In this document: one piece after another, positions 1 through 12,300 of the stretch | How positions within the stretch are numbered: the first letter of the stretch is position 1 | How the letters are laid out: the number at the start of each line of letters is the position of its first letter | Source: Lepisosteus oculatus | Taxonomy: Eukaryota; Chordata; Actinopteri; Semionotiformes; Lepisosteidae | Direction of reading: 5' to 3' | DNA: 64,000 nt | NCBI RefSeq assembly: GCF_040954835.1 | Contig: NC_090711.1 | Span: forward strand, 2,301,501-2,365,500 | Notes under the pieces: generated by a model | The model's input: only the letters and a program-made list of their open reading frames with translations | Database searches by the model: none | Told to the model about the DNA's origin: nothing | Made by a program: the position numbers and the translations under genes

Positions 1-194
1 GTAATAAATACCCTATACAACCAGAGGAAATCAGGAATCTAAAAGGAGTAAAAAGACAAGAATTAATACAAGATACACAGGAAAGCTTATACAGAGCATG
101 GTTTAACTCTTTATTGTAGTTTGAGCTCTTGTCTGCTATTTTTTATATTTACCTTGTGCAGCAGCATTAGCACATCATAGCTTGGTCTCCCCTG

Positions 195-535
195 GTCTCT
201 GCAGATACAGAGCATGGCCAGGCCTGGTCAGTGCTGGGATGGGAGACCTCAAAGTGAAACCACAGTGCTGTAGTATGTGTGCTGGTGGACCAGTAGGTGG
301 TGCTCTTCCCTCTTGACCAGAATTTCCAACCGAGTGCTGACTGTAGGACACTGTAGGGCCATTGGATGAGATATTTAATCAAGGTCCTGATCTCTTGGTC
401 ATTAAAGATCCCATGGCACCTTTTGAAAGAGCATAGCTGTTAACCCCAGTACTCTGGATAAGGCCAATCTGAGCTTGTACAGTCTGGCCTCCCCCAATTC
501 CACCTTAATTAGGAGACTGGGGGTCAGTGGGTGTC
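195..535 (+). mobile_element. 5S rRNA-derived SINE (SINE3-like), diverged
   Basis: Positions 205-275 resemble the 3' half of 5S rRNA: GGCCTGGTCAGTGCTGGGAT followed by GGGAGACC and a CAGTGCTGTAG-like end. Next comes a central segment with GGACCAGTAGGTGGTGCTC, then a tail with TGGTCATTAAAGATCCCATG. That order (5S head, central segment, LINE-like tail) is typical of fish SINE3 elements. The right edge is uncertain. The copy is clearly old. Confidence 0.6.
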
Positions 536-3500
536 CTTCTATACGTAAAGCAATTTAGGTTCCCTGGGGATGAAAAGCTGTGTATAAAGAGTAAAGTATT
601 ATGATTACAGCTTGTATGAAATCCATTACTGCTTAAAACAGATGTCCCACTCATCTTTTCTTCGAGCCCTCCAGGTATAATACCATATATAGGATCAATA
701 ATTCCTATTTAAAGTAAAATGGAATGTCATTTCTCCAGGCCAGTTACAACACAGAGGGACCTGGTTTTCCCTGTGGGTGAACTAGCCCATATAATCCTTT
801 AATAATGGAGTGGTATGTTAACCACAGGGAAAACTAGGTACTTAATTATTTTGACTTCGCTGTGCCGGCACACGTTCTGAGGAGCGTGTCTGGTGCTGAC
901 TGAGCTTGCCGGCCAGGCTGGAGGCCGGTTGTCCTCACGCTGCCGGCGGGGAGAGGGAGAATCCGCCAGGACGCACACCGCAGCCGCCTGGCACGGGCGC
1001 ACGCCCCAGGGAGGGGGGGAGGCGCCGCAGGGATGAGGCAGGCCGCCTCTAGATTTGGGAGTACCGTCCCAGAATAGCAACGGAGCCGGGAGAGATGAAG
1101 GGGAGAGCGGCGAAGCCACAGGCTGCTCCCGCCCAGAGCGGCTCCTCTGGGATCTGTCCTGCGGCTGGAGAGAGCTCCCTCCCCGATGCTGCAGGGAACT
1201 CGCCCCCCTTCCCAGTTTCCGTAGAGCTTGGCATTCCAGAGGCCGGGGCTCTGGGGCAGGGAGGAGGGTGGGTGGATAACGGTGGGCCTTTCCTTCCCTA
1301 CAGGTGTCCTGCAAAAGCCAAAGCCCTTTGATCCGGGGCTGCGTTCACCGAAGGGCAGAAACAAGAGCAGGCAGGAGGCGGGAGCCTGGCCGCTCCAGGG
1401 CTTCTCGCTGTCGCCCCCCTGTGGAGCTGCGTGCGCTCGGGCAGGACTTCGGGATGAGCGATCTTCGGCCTGCCAGGTGGAGGCGCACTGCAGCAGCGGA
1501 GACTCCCGCTGGCGCCGCTCCCGCGGGGCTGTGTCCTGATTAGAGGGTTGCGATGATCTGAAGAGATGACTGCACTGCGAGGGGGGACGCCAGCTCCACA
1601 GCTCTGTGAAAAGACAGGATTTAACCACGTACCGTTCGTTACCCACAGGGGCCACATTCATGACTTAACCGGGGAGACATTAGTGCAATCAATCGCCGCT
1701 CCTTGGTTTGCGGAAATGCTGACTTGCCTGCCTGCTGTTGCGCGGCGCCTCTCAAAAGGGCAGCTTTCAAGCCGGTTTTGCATCGTTTTTCTCGGAATGT
1801 CCTGCAGTAAATCATTTGGGGTGGAGCCCCACGCAGCGGCAGGACACACAACCTTTACACAACAACCCCGGCCCTCGGGGACAGCCCCCCACCTCACAGT
1901 CAGACACCTACAATTAGAGACGCCCGGGACTCCCAGTCTCCGCGCAATTACCTCCTCTGTAGACGAGGCAGGTGGGATGAAAGTTAAGAACCAAAATAGA
2001 AAAGGCAAACACCTGCAAAAAAAAAAGTGTTGTCTGTGTTTAAGATTGGTCATCTTGACAATTAGAGGTGGTAAGAGCATGCACATTCACAAACCTAAGT
2101 CGCTATATTTAGCAGATGCACAGCAGGACTCGCTAGGAGACGTCCGTTCTGGTGCCTCAGCCGTGACAGAGGGGCAGGACTGAATGACAGGGCATGTGCT
2201 ACAGAAAGAACCCGGTGTCTGTTTACCAGCGCACACCCGGATCAAAGGGGGAGGAAATAAAACACAAGATCCATCTCAATGAAGCAGGATCAGATCATGA
2301 TCTGTTATTGAACCACAATTCTCATTTACAATCCTGACCTGGCCAAGAGGTGCCACCGCAGTACTGCACATAAGATACAGAAGTGAAAGAAAGGATGAAA
2401 GCAAATTGACCAAAAAGGACAGAACATAACTGGGCAGGGCAGTGTTAACGAGCGCTGATCTCAGGGCGAAAGGATTTCTGTCACATCTCGGGGCTTTTGT
2501 GCTATTTTTTTTAGACATGCTGAAAAGCTTGCGGCTGTGAATGTGGACATTGTCAAGGGCAGCACCAGCGACCACCCTTGGAATGACTAATGTGTCTTAC
2601 AGAGAGAGAGCTGGTTATGGGCTGGCCTGCAAAATAAGAAAATACACGTTTGAGAAACAAGGGCTTCATGATAAATGGTTACCCTGTTCCCATAGATCAC
2701 ATACCGAACTGGAATAAAAATGTAAAAACTCTGAGCATGTTAGAATAGCACAACGCCGTCTGTTCTAGTTGAGAGAGAGCCTTACTTTTAAAGAGCCCAT
2801 TTTTTCCAGGCAGCTCGGATTCTTTCGTCAGCCAGTGACAAGACTTTTGCGCAACGGTGCGTCCCCTGGTGGTCTATAATCCCTCAGCAATTTTGTGCCG
2901 TGGTCCAATACAAACCAGGGGAGCTTTAAAAACAAGCCGTGCGTCACAGCGCCTTCAAATCAATAACAATGACAATATTTACAATATTTCGCTCCTCGGT
3001 CTGCGGAAGGAGCTCTGTGGAGCTGCCCCTCCCCCGGTAGGATGTATATTCGGGGATTTGATTTATTTCAGCGAGACATGTCGGTCTACTCCTCGAGTAG
3101 ATCGAGTAGGTAACTGCGTCAGCATGCGTAGGCTGCAAAGGGACAAGTACAGGTTGAGTACATCATTCTTGAGTATATTTACTCAATGCTTTGCCAAGGG
3201 AAACGGCCGCCTAGGAGGACCGCCAGCGACTGGGACCAGACTCCTGAAATTCATTACGCAATTTACTTCTCTAAATAATTCATCTTGGCATCGACTTGTT
3301 CCCAGAAAAAAAACAAACTTGTTTTTTTACCCATGCTACTATATTGTTCGAAACCCGAGTAGGTACGCACACTATACACATCAGTAAGAATATTCGTGCA
3401 CGTCTGCTGATATGGCCCTTAGAAGACATACTACTGCTTCTCCCTTTTCATCTTTTTTCCCCAGTGAACGATGGAAACAGGAAAGCAACAATTCCTTCCC

Positions 3501-3595
3501 CCCTTCCCGTGCATCGAGATATTATTCTCCCGAGGCATGAGAGCTACAGCCAACCACCATTCAGTAAACACACACCTTACCACCCCCATCGCCCC
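536..3595. other. Intergenic stretch without a supported gene
   Basis: Part of it (about 880-1560) is GC-rich and carries long open frames on both strands, including one of 271 codons on the minus strand and one of 205 codons on the plus strand (1566-2183). None shows a recognisable domain or exon borders that link up, so I treat them as chance. A short Penelope-like fragment lies at 3117-3165. Confidence 0.5.
3117..3165 (+). mobile_element. Penelope-like element terminal fragment
   Basis: The string ATGCGTAGGCTGCAAAGG, followed by a GACAAGTA-like run, matches the head of the copies at 19530-19640 and 33730-33860. Only the head survives here. Confidence 0.4.
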
Positions 3596-3599
3596 CACT

Positions 3600-3800
3600 G
3601 CTGTGACGCAACGGGGGCAGCTAATGACAGAGGAGGCGGGGTGTTTACTTTCGCAGCAGCCAATGGGAAGCGGGAGTCCGACCGACTCCCGCAGCCAATC
3701 AGCGCCGCGCTGCCGTGCCCAGACCGAGGTGGGCAGCGCGAGGAGCCATAGCGGGTGTGGCAGGGCAGGAGGGGCGCGAGCCGCCCCGCTTGCGTACTCG
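3600..3800 (+). promoter_or_regulatory. CpG promoter-like block with paired CCAAT boxes, target unknown
   Basis: The block holds two CCAAT boxes at 3660-3664 and 3695-3699 (35 bp apart, same strand), a GC box (GAGGCGGGG) near 3632, a TGACGCAA element near 3604 and many CpGs downstream. This is the make-up of a TATA-less housekeeping promoter bound by NF-Y. I see no coding exon just downstream on either strand. It might serve a non-coding first exon, an upstream alternative PCIF1 promoter, or a gene left of the window. Confidence 0.45.
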
Positions 3801-5300
3801 GGACCGGCGTCGCCGGCTACCGGTTTTTTGTTTTTAATGAAAAACGTTTTCAGTCCTATTGACTGCTTGGACGGGATGACTACCGGTAGAGTGATTGCCA
3901 ATATCGGCTTCCTGCATTCATGGCACACTTTTTAGGCGTTTAGGTTGAGGCTAAGGATTATGCAAGTCTGAGAAAGCGGTAACTTTTTCCGAGCCCCTTC
4001 TCGACAAGAGAGCGCTCAAAGGTTGCGTATGTGCATCGACCTCTCAGCTTGAATCCACCCCCAGCTTAAAGTCCTTCATTTAAGCGACGTTGAATAGCAT
4101 TCATTCATTCAGGTGGACACTGACACGGTGATGACTCGGCTTGTGCTTCGTCACTCTCGGCGGCAAACAGGAACATCGCATGGGCGAGAGTCAAGAGTGA
4201 AACCGACTCGCGTGGGGTCTCTGTCGTTGGGTAACGCGCTCCAGCAGGCTTCTGCCTTGCAGAACAAGCGGGAGGGGAAAGATCCACACAAGAACTGATC
4301 CCTGGTTTAAAACCCAGCAAAAGGGAGAGTTCTCTCCCATCCTAAGGATCTTAACAAAATAAATGTAATGCAGTGTTGTTGTTGTTTTTAAATGACTTTT
4401 ATTAGGTTCACTTAATTGTTCACAAGTTGACATTACAATCACGAAATCAACACTTAAGAAACAAAGTTCCCTTTTTTTTCAGAAGGCATTTTCTTCAAGA
4501 AGCGAGTCCCGAACGTACCAGGTTCGTTAATTAAACACTGAGCATGGCTTAGATATTTGGTTGCCACTTACAACAACCACAAAATGTACAGAACAGCAGC
4601 ACACTCGGGGACAAAATATATGAAACAAACATGAATATACGTTTGTACAGAACCTACACTTACCACACTTTCTTGTCCAGTGATCACTTCACAAAAAAAA
4701 CACGATCAGCGATATCACAGAACCTGCGGATCCCTAATCCTGCTTTTGGTCCAAGTTCTTATTTCAGGCAAGCTGATCTTGGTCTTCTGCTGCAGGCTTG
4801 ATCTTAAACGTGCTTTCAGCTTTTACGCCTGAGCATCAGAACGCTTCTCTGTCAGGAGTTAGGGGGGTTTTGCGGCATTCTTCACACAAGATGTTGTGAG
4901 AGCAAGCAGGGTCTCAGCTGAATAACGAACCCACAACACCGTTTGCAAAAGCAGCGACGTTAACCTCAGCGTCCAGTCTGAATTCCACTCGAGGGTCGTC
5001 CAACCTTGCCTCCCTAGAAAGCCCCCTTTATTAAACTCGGGGATCAATATCCTCACTTCTGTACGGATCTGCTATTCAGCGAGGGTCCTGGTGGGTCCCC
5101 TTCATACGTGCCGAGCCTCTGGCGTTCATGTAAGCCAATAAGCCCGGCGATTAACTTTAAATGAGCTCGATAAGGCATTTGGAAAAAAAAAAACGATTTC
5201 ACCCTTACATTAAAAGAACGACGAAGAGCGTCTTATACGACAACAGATCTGCATAGCTAAGGACGTAAAATCTGCAAACCGCACATTCACGACCCTGAGC
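3801..5300. other. Intergenic stretch, nothing recognised
   Basis: No coding frame with plausible splice borders, no RNA gene and no repeat that I can name. The sequence is AT-richer between about 4330 and 4720 and turns CpG-rich again after 5270 on entering the PCIF1 promoter. Confidence 0.4.
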
Positions 5301-5514
5301 TAGCGTGTCAGGGAGAGCCGCTCCGGACACATCCAAGATGGCCGCCGGCTGCGGACACGTCAGCGCCGCGGCCCCGAACGGGCTGACGCATGCGTAGTGC
5401 CCGGGGCCGGGTCCCCAATACAAGATGGCGGAGACGGTGGGGAGAGAGAGGCGGAGGCGGGTCTGGATTGAGCCGAGCGAAGCCTATACCGGATTCCCAG
5501 CAATCCTCTCAAAG
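5301..5514 (+). promoter_or_regulatory. PCIF1: PCIF1 promoter and non-coding first exon
   Basis: Two YY1-type motifs sit 85 bp apart: AAGATGGCCGCC near 5335 and AAGATGGCGG near 5422. Such sites typically mark transcription starts of CpG-island housekeeping genes. A strong donor (CAAAG/GTAAGG) follows at 5514/5515. The matching acceptor is CGCAG at 9356-9360, 15 bases before the PCIF1 start codon. I infer exon 1 ends at 5514; its 5' end is not determined. The second motif supplies an upstream ATG (5425). Confidence 0.6.
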
Positions 5515-7339
5515 GTAAGGGAATTACCCCCGTCGGCGGGGCAAGGTGGGCACGGACAGGTGGCGGAATGCACCGGGTACCCGCACGTCCGCTGCGAATG
5601 TGCATGTCTGGTCTGCGCGCTTCAAAAACAGGCAAAGTTCGCTGCAGGGAACGCAGAGCCTCCAGTTTGGGCGCGCTCGCCATTTTGTTTACAGCTTTCC
5701 GTCCTCCCCACCCCCCTCCTCTCCCGCCTCCCCACACCCACCCACTACAAGAAGTGCGCGCCTTTAAAAAAAAAAAAAAAAAGCCGGCGGTCGGGTGAAA
5801 TTCCGCCTCGTTTCCCCGTTTTCTCGCCACGGCCGGGCGCCGTTGTCGGTTCTGCCCCCCCGGCCAGCCCCGCCAGCCCGCATTCGACTCCGTCTCCTAC
5901 CGCTTTTCGGCCGCTTTTCCCCGGCTCCCCCGGCGGCCGCTTCCTTCTCCTTCTCCTCCGTGTTTGTTTTCGGGCGGCTCGAGCGCCTGGGCGGGCGGCG
6001 CGTCCGGCGCATGCGTACCTGCCCCCGCGCTGCCCGCGAGCCGCCGTTGTGCTGGGAGACGCGGCGGCGGCGGCGGCCGTCTGCGCAGGGCGAAATTAAT
6101 TTTTTTTTTTTGTGGGGAAAAAAAATAATAAAAAAACACACACAAAATCCGTCTAAACGTGTCGCTCTTCGGCGTTGTCCTGTTCTTAATTCCCTCATCC
6201 CACCGTGAAGTGTCGAAGCCCTCCCCCCCTCCTCCTTTAAGATCTCACTGTCCCTCTGCAGGAGGAGAACTAAAACCCAACGTATGAATGTTTGTTTTTT
6301 TTAAAAAAAAAAACGTAATCAAGCGTTTGCCCGCTAAAAGAAGAGGGAGGAAAAAAAAAAGCCCCGCATAAAATGGAAAAACTCGCCACGTTTCATTAAA
6401 ATAATGTCTTTAATCAAGTTTCTTTTAAAATAAATTCGCGAACTACTTTCTTTTCTTTTTTTTGGACGGTTCCTCAGCCAGCAGCAGCGTTGTTGACAGC
6501 CTGCTTTCTGGTGATTTTGGTGTATAAAGTAACCACGGCTGCTCAGTGTTAAAAACCTTGGACTTTATCGCCCAGACGGCATTTATTTAGTCCCCCAAGT
6601 GTAGAGGAGATGTCTCAGTCGAAATCTTTTAGTGTAGGACTGCGATTACCCTGTCAAACCCCCCAAAATCCCTCCGATCCGCTGTTAAGTACCCAGCTGC
6701 TTTCGCAATCCCGTCATGAATTAGCTGCAGCTCTCCTAATTGACATCAGCGCCACAAAAAAATAAAATAAACATGAAACATCCTGATGGCGCGGATCCAC
6801 ATCGAGCACCGCCAAGGGTTACAGAAGTTCAAGATCTGGCCGTTTTCTTACGCTACCGAAATTTCCGCTCTCTGGGTCCGCAGGACTGTATTACACCATT
6901 AAAACACGCCTCGCTGCCCATTAACGGGTACTGGTTTGTCGGTGATGTCGGGGTGAACGGTGTCCCCACGATTTCGCAGTTTATAAAAAGCTCTTGGCTC
7001 CGTTTCGAAACTGGGAGTGACGCTATGAAATACTTAGATGTCGTTAGAAAGAGTTGACCACACTCGTCCTCTTTGTGGACCATCTTAAGAACGTTTAACC
7101 CAAAAAAATGTTTCACAACATTTTAATTGTAATTAAAATTAATTGTAAGTAATTTAATTGTGTAAAGTTTACAGGTCAACTTTAGTAGGGTTCTTTAGTC
7201 CTCTGTTGAAATGATTATATTTCAGTATAACAGTGCATTATATTTATTTTAGTTAATTTCTAAGAATTCACATTGCTCACAGTAATCTTGCCCAGTTACT
7301 GTTGATAATCGCAAATCCTGCACTAACTCCCCCAGCTGT

Positions 7340-7640
7340 GGACTCATGTTCGGTGTGTGTCAAAGAGGAGTGGTGTTGAGTGTTTAGACAGTTTGAGACA
7401 AAGTCCAGCCAGAAATGTCATTAGCAGAAAGATGCTCATTTCTGGAGAGTGCTGAAGCAATCCGGAGTTCATCCTGGAAGCACAGGCAGGGCTAATCTTC
7501 TTTGCACAAAGGGTGGTGGGGGTGTGGAACAAGCTCCCCAGCCCTGTTGTTAAAGCCGATACCCTGGCTTATTTCAGGAAACAGCTGGATGAGATCCTTG
7601 AATCAGTTAGCTACTGACTACCTGTTAACAGGCTGGAGGG
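7340..7640 (+). mobile_element. CR1-type LINE 3' end fragment
   Basis: The + strand carries the C-terminal reverse-transcriptase ORF signature of CR1/L2 LINEs: CTTTGCACAAAGGGTGGTGG, then GTGTGGAACAAGCTCCCCAG, then TTTCAGGAAACAGCTGGATG (roughly FF-HRVV-VWNKLPS-VV-A-T-FRKQLDE). It lies in PCIF1 intron 1, with a 3' tail starting GGCTGGAGGGGCCAAA. Confidence 0.7.
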
Positions 7641-7974
7641 GCCAAAGAGCTGTTCTCAGCTGTCCAGTGAGGCTTCAAGTCTCATTTGAGGCAGGAAGAG
7701 TTCTTTGAAAGCCATTTCAGAGCAAGTCTTCTCTGCTGCTGTAGTGCCTCGTGACTTGGGAGGTGCGCTCCACGCCACTAGTGGGTCCTGAGATAATGCC
7801 TGTGGTTCCTGCAGCAGGTGTGAAAAAGGACTAACATAAATACAAATGCTGGTTTAAGTAAATACCCGATAACAACCTGCAATTCCGGAATGAAGGCATT
7901 AAACCAGTTCCTAGTTCCTAACAGTGTGCACAGCTGTTCTAAAATGTTTACAGCAGACAGCATGATAGGGGAGG

Positions 7975-8200
7975 CAGGATGGTGATGCAGGTGTGAGCAT
8001 TGCAGCTCTGGCACCTCGAGTTCAATTCCGGGGGTGCTGTCTGTGTGGAGTTTGCATGCTCTCCCTGTGTTCGCTTGGCTTTCTTCCCTGTCCCCCCTGC
8101 GATGGACTGGCATCCCGTCCAGGGTGTATCCTGCTTTGGGCTCCAGCTTCCCCGTCACCCTGAAGTGGATAAAGCCGTTAGAAAGTGGGTGGATGACTGC
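7975..8200 (+). mobile_element. tRNA-derived vertebrate SINE (V-SINE-like), shortened
   Basis: A B-box-like GAGTTCAATTCCGGGGG starts the recognisable part. It is followed by GTTTGCATGCTCTCCCTGTG and GCGATGGACTGGCATCCCGT, and the tail GTGGATAAAGCCGTTAGAAA that ends in a GGGTGGATGA repeat. These are hallmark segments of a widespread fish SINE. The middle is shorter than in full copies. It lies in PCIF1 intron 1. Confidence 0.7.
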
Positions 8201-9375
8201 GTGTTTAGTGCATGTTTTCATTGAGGTTAACAGAGCTAGTTGCAGTGTGTAGTTGTCAGCGTTTCAGTCCCACCGGGTCGCTTAGTGGCGCAAATTTCTT
8301 CTCTGGACTCCGCCAATGGCCTTACAGTTCCAGAGGTACAGCTGGCACCAGGCTCAAGATCAGTGAGAGGTGGGTGGAGGAATAGATCATTACTGCATTG
8401 AGTGCCATAGCTTTCCTTGTTCAGTACAGCACAATTTTGGAGACCTGCAAAGCTGTAGAATTCCGCATGTTGGTTTTAAAGCATGTGAAATAAGGAGCAC
8501 GTTTGCCAACTCGCCCTAAAGACCTCAGTTTTACCAGTGGCGAGTCAACATTTTCAGCTTTATACGTTGTGCAGAGTCGTGTTATTAATGTCTTAGTGTG
8601 TCAGACACTTCTGGGTAGTAATAACCCGTGAAGGGGTCGAGGAATTTGTCCAGTAGAGTACTGAGACCTCCTGAGACACGCCACAGTGGATCCAGGGAAG
8701 TGCAGCTCTGTGAAGAGGTGGGATGTGGTTGAATTCCCGGGGTTGGGAATGGTCCTCCATGGGTGGTCCATCAGTCAGCGTTCCTGTGAGCAGCCCATGT
8801 GTCACACCGGGGGTTCATGTGGTGGTAAAAAATTAATTTCACTCGCTCCTCCGACCCTCACCGTAGTACACGCAATCAAACCACTGAGCAGGATAGTGAA
8901 GACGGCCAGCAAACGTACTGTGTACGACAGATACAGCTGTCAAACCTCTGCTTCAATCAGACAGCCCAGAAGGCCAGTATAATCACTGACTCTCATGACC
9001 ACCCCTTGCACAGGGAGGCTGAGCTCCTTCTGTCTGAGCGTCAATTAAACTACCCAGATCCAGGGTTTTACTTTATTCCCACGGCTTTTAACCTGCTTAA
9101 TTTGAACAGTCGATATATGTAGAATATTCTACATTTTTTTTATACATCATATTTTTTCTTCCTTTCTCGCCATACGTGTGTTTCTGATTCTTCGACGGGT
9201 TCGTGTTGTGGTCAGCGATGTGCGTTTTGTGCGTCGCGTCTCTCGCCTGCCTGCAAAGCAGACGTCCCATCCGGGACAAGAAGAGATCGGAAGGAAGGAG
9301 TCAAGACCTCTTCCCCCCTCACTTCTCCCTCTCTCGTGTCTCCTCCCTCCCGCGGCGCAGGACAGATGAGGAGAG

Positions 9376-12300
9376 ATGGCGAGTGAGAATCATGGAACGG
9401 CGATGGCGGACTCCGCGTTGGTCATGTCCCCCCCGGGCTCCTCGGCCCAGGGGCAGCCCCTGTCACCCTCTGCCAGCAAGCCTGGCCAGGAGCTGCCAGG
9501 TGAGGAGGGCGTGGGGAGGTGTGGGCGTGTCTCGGTTCACTCCCCGCCCGGCGGGTTTGTGTCCCGCTGTGTCGGCCGTGACTGCAGAGCCCGTTGCCAG
9601 ATCAGAGCAGGAGTGAACAGCTGCGGCTGGACACCTCTGGACACCCCTGGGCCGATGCAGCAGGACAGCCCCCATCCTGTAAGTCTTGTAGATCACCCCG
9701 AGTCTCCTGTTTCCAATGACTGGGAATGCTGGTGGGTCATCGAGCCGTTAAGCCTATTTGTTCTATTGCAGGCCTGAAGGGGGCTCAGATTTCTTACTTA
9801 TAATAATAAACTTTATTTTAAATAGCGCCTTGACAAGTGGCGCTCTACAGTAAGAAAAGAAGTACACACTGAGAGGAGACGGCGTGATTAGACTGCTGCA
9901 GTAAGGGTTTGGAACGCAGTAGGAATGTAGGGTTCAGACACAGGAGCAGTTCAATAAAAGCCCTTTTAAAGAAGGAGGTTCTGAGTCTTGATTTGAAAGT
10001 GCTCAGGGAAGGCGACTCTGTGCTATCCTTAACCATGTGATATCTGAGATATCCTTAGGGATAGAATTCCGGAGCTCTGGGCCGTAGCAGGAGAAGGCCC
10101 TGTCACCACACCATCTGGACAGGCTTGCGGGACAGACGTTTTCTCCCTGTCACCTTACAAATCACTGGCGTGATATTAATCAGCTGAAATGATCCCGGTG
10201 AAATTTCTTAGGGTTTTTTTTTTTTTAAAGAAATTTCAAAGTGCAGGGTTGACGGTTACCTCTAAAATGTCCTGATCTGGGGGCTTTCCAGGATCAGGCC
10301 TCGGAGAATCCTGCTGAAAACCATTCCCCCAGCCCCCCGTCAAATATCGCCACGTCCGTGCCTGTTTCGACGTGTGTTTCGATGTCCTTAGAGGACAGTC
10401 CTCCACCTTCAAAAGAAATAGCAAATGTCCCAGCTTCTCAGTCTGCTTTCTGCTCCCGCAGCCCTTGTTGCAGAGAGCGTCTCTCTCCAGGTGTGCTTGC
10501 ACAGCCCCGACAGGGCTCTGTCCCATTTGCCTTCTACTTGTACCGCCCTGCCCCACACCCCTGCCCTCGCCCCCCGCCGCGGTGGCAGCCCGGGCCGGCG
10601 GGGCCTGACCGTCGGCTTGTCCGCGTGTGCGATCCTTGCAGACGAGCTGATCCAGGCTGGCTGGTCCAAGTGCTGGAGCAAGAGGGAAAACCGGCCCTAC
10701 TACTTCAACCGCTTCACCAACCAGTCGCTGTGGGAGATGCCGGTGCTGGGGCAGCACGATGTCATCGTGAGTGCGGGCGTCGGGGGGGAGGAGGGGGCCC
10801 ACACACGGACACGGAGCGTTTCATAGCTCTCTGTCCTGGCTATGGCTGAAGAGCCTTTTACCAGTTCGGAGCAGGAATGGCCAGCTGCAGGCCTTCACGT
10901 CTGGACACCTCTGGACACCCCTGGGCTAATGCATGTTGCCGAGGTATCAGGCTCTTGTGCTTTGCAAGAGCTCTCTTGCATCTTTTGCCACTGAGAAACA
11001 TTAGGGGACACTTGTTACTACCAACGTTTTGTGTTTTATTTGAACAAACAGCCTTGCCGAACGGATGTTTACGGCTCATGCATGTGTTGCACTAAGAAGG
11101 GGGAGGAAGGGCGCCAAGGGCCCGAGGTCCTGAGAACCTGCCCGTGTTAACGTGAGCTGTCTCCCCGGAATTTGCAGTCGGATCCACTGGGTTTGAACGC
11201 AGCCCCGGCCTCGGCAGAGGGAGGAGGGGTCCTTGCTGACCCCGGAGTGGGCAACGGGCAGCGCAAGAGACGCCTGTCGGAGGAAACCACGCCAGGGGTC
11301 ACCAACAGCTTCAAAAGACCCAAGGTGAGCACTTCCTGGCTCGCCGTCTGTGGGGTGACTCAGGCTCTCCTCCGAGATGAAATTGCAACATCACCTGAGC
11401 GCCCAGCCTATTCTATTGAATAAAACTGACTTCATAGTGATCTTGAAGAACCTGAATGAGCTGGTTAACTGGCAGAGTGAGATCTCTCGACCTCTCAGTT
11501 CCAGAAGAGCAGAACTGATGGAAGTGAAAGTTTTAACACTCTCCAAAAATGATGATGTTCTCTGGCCGATGCGACAAGGCTGAAGCTCCTTTTCCTCTCC
11601 TGAGCTTCCTCTCTGTGCTTGCCTTCCTCGTAGGTGGAGATGCCGGTGACCCCTACGACCCCCACCGTCCCCATTTCCCCCAGTACGCCAGGAGCTAAAC
11701 CGTGGAGCTCCAGCAGCGAGGACAAGCAGGCCCAGGCGGCCACGCCTGCTCCATACAGGCCCACGGCGTGAGTGCCGCCCGCACACGGACACACACCGGA
11801 GACAGGCTGTAGGTCACCCTGTCCCACACGCATGCACTGCCCCTACAGTTTCAAACTGGGGCATCGGCGGTGTTAAACTGTGTCAGACTGAGGACACTGG
11901 AGAATTCAGTGCGTTTCTATCGTTAGTGTTAAGTGACTGAAGGATTGTGCAGCATCTCTTGACAGGGGGCTGCCAGAGGTTTGAACGTGCCACCTGCTTC
12001 AGGCTTCCCTGTCTGTCCTCCGCGTGTGGCGCTGGCCGAATCGAACCTCCAGCCCACCTGTCACAGGGGCCTTAATTCTGCCAGCGGCGCTGCTGGGTGT
12101 TTGTCTTTCGGAATCCTCCTTCCTGCCTCCCGGCAGATTCCCACAAGGAGACACAAGGAGAACTTAGGACTGCTAAATGAGCACAGTACCCGCAGTGTAA
12201 TAGCCACAGATGAGAGAGCCTTTGCTTCAGCAGTGCCACGCCCTCCTCACGCACAGAAGGCAGGAGATCAGTGTCTTTTGCACTGAATCCTGCACAGGTA

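Larger units (their letters stand above)
5425..9369 (+). other. Spliced upstream ORF in the PCIF1 leader
   Basis: From ATG at 5425 the first exon is open for exactly 30 codons to the donor at 5514. Spliced to 9361, the frame continues Asp-Arg and stops at TGA 9367-9369, seven bases before the PCIF1 start at 9376. This gives a 32-residue product ending in the same leader. The ATG lies in the YY1 motif, so it is in the mRNA only if transcription starts upstream of 5425. It may lower or tune PCIF1 translation; that is inference. Confidence 0.4.

Noticed and set aside
846-1661. 271-codon open frame on the minus strand
   Set aside because: GC-rich stretch with overlapping open frames in several phases, composition typical of chance, no domain or homologue recognised.
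1566-2183. 205-codon open frame on the plus strand
   Set aside because: Overlapped by a 142-codon frame on the other strand. It contains a poly-lysine run from an A tract and no recognisable domain.
11377-11583. 68-codon frame in PCIF1 intron 3
   Set aside because: Lies between verified PCIF1 exons, with no start context or homologue. Treated as intronic chance.
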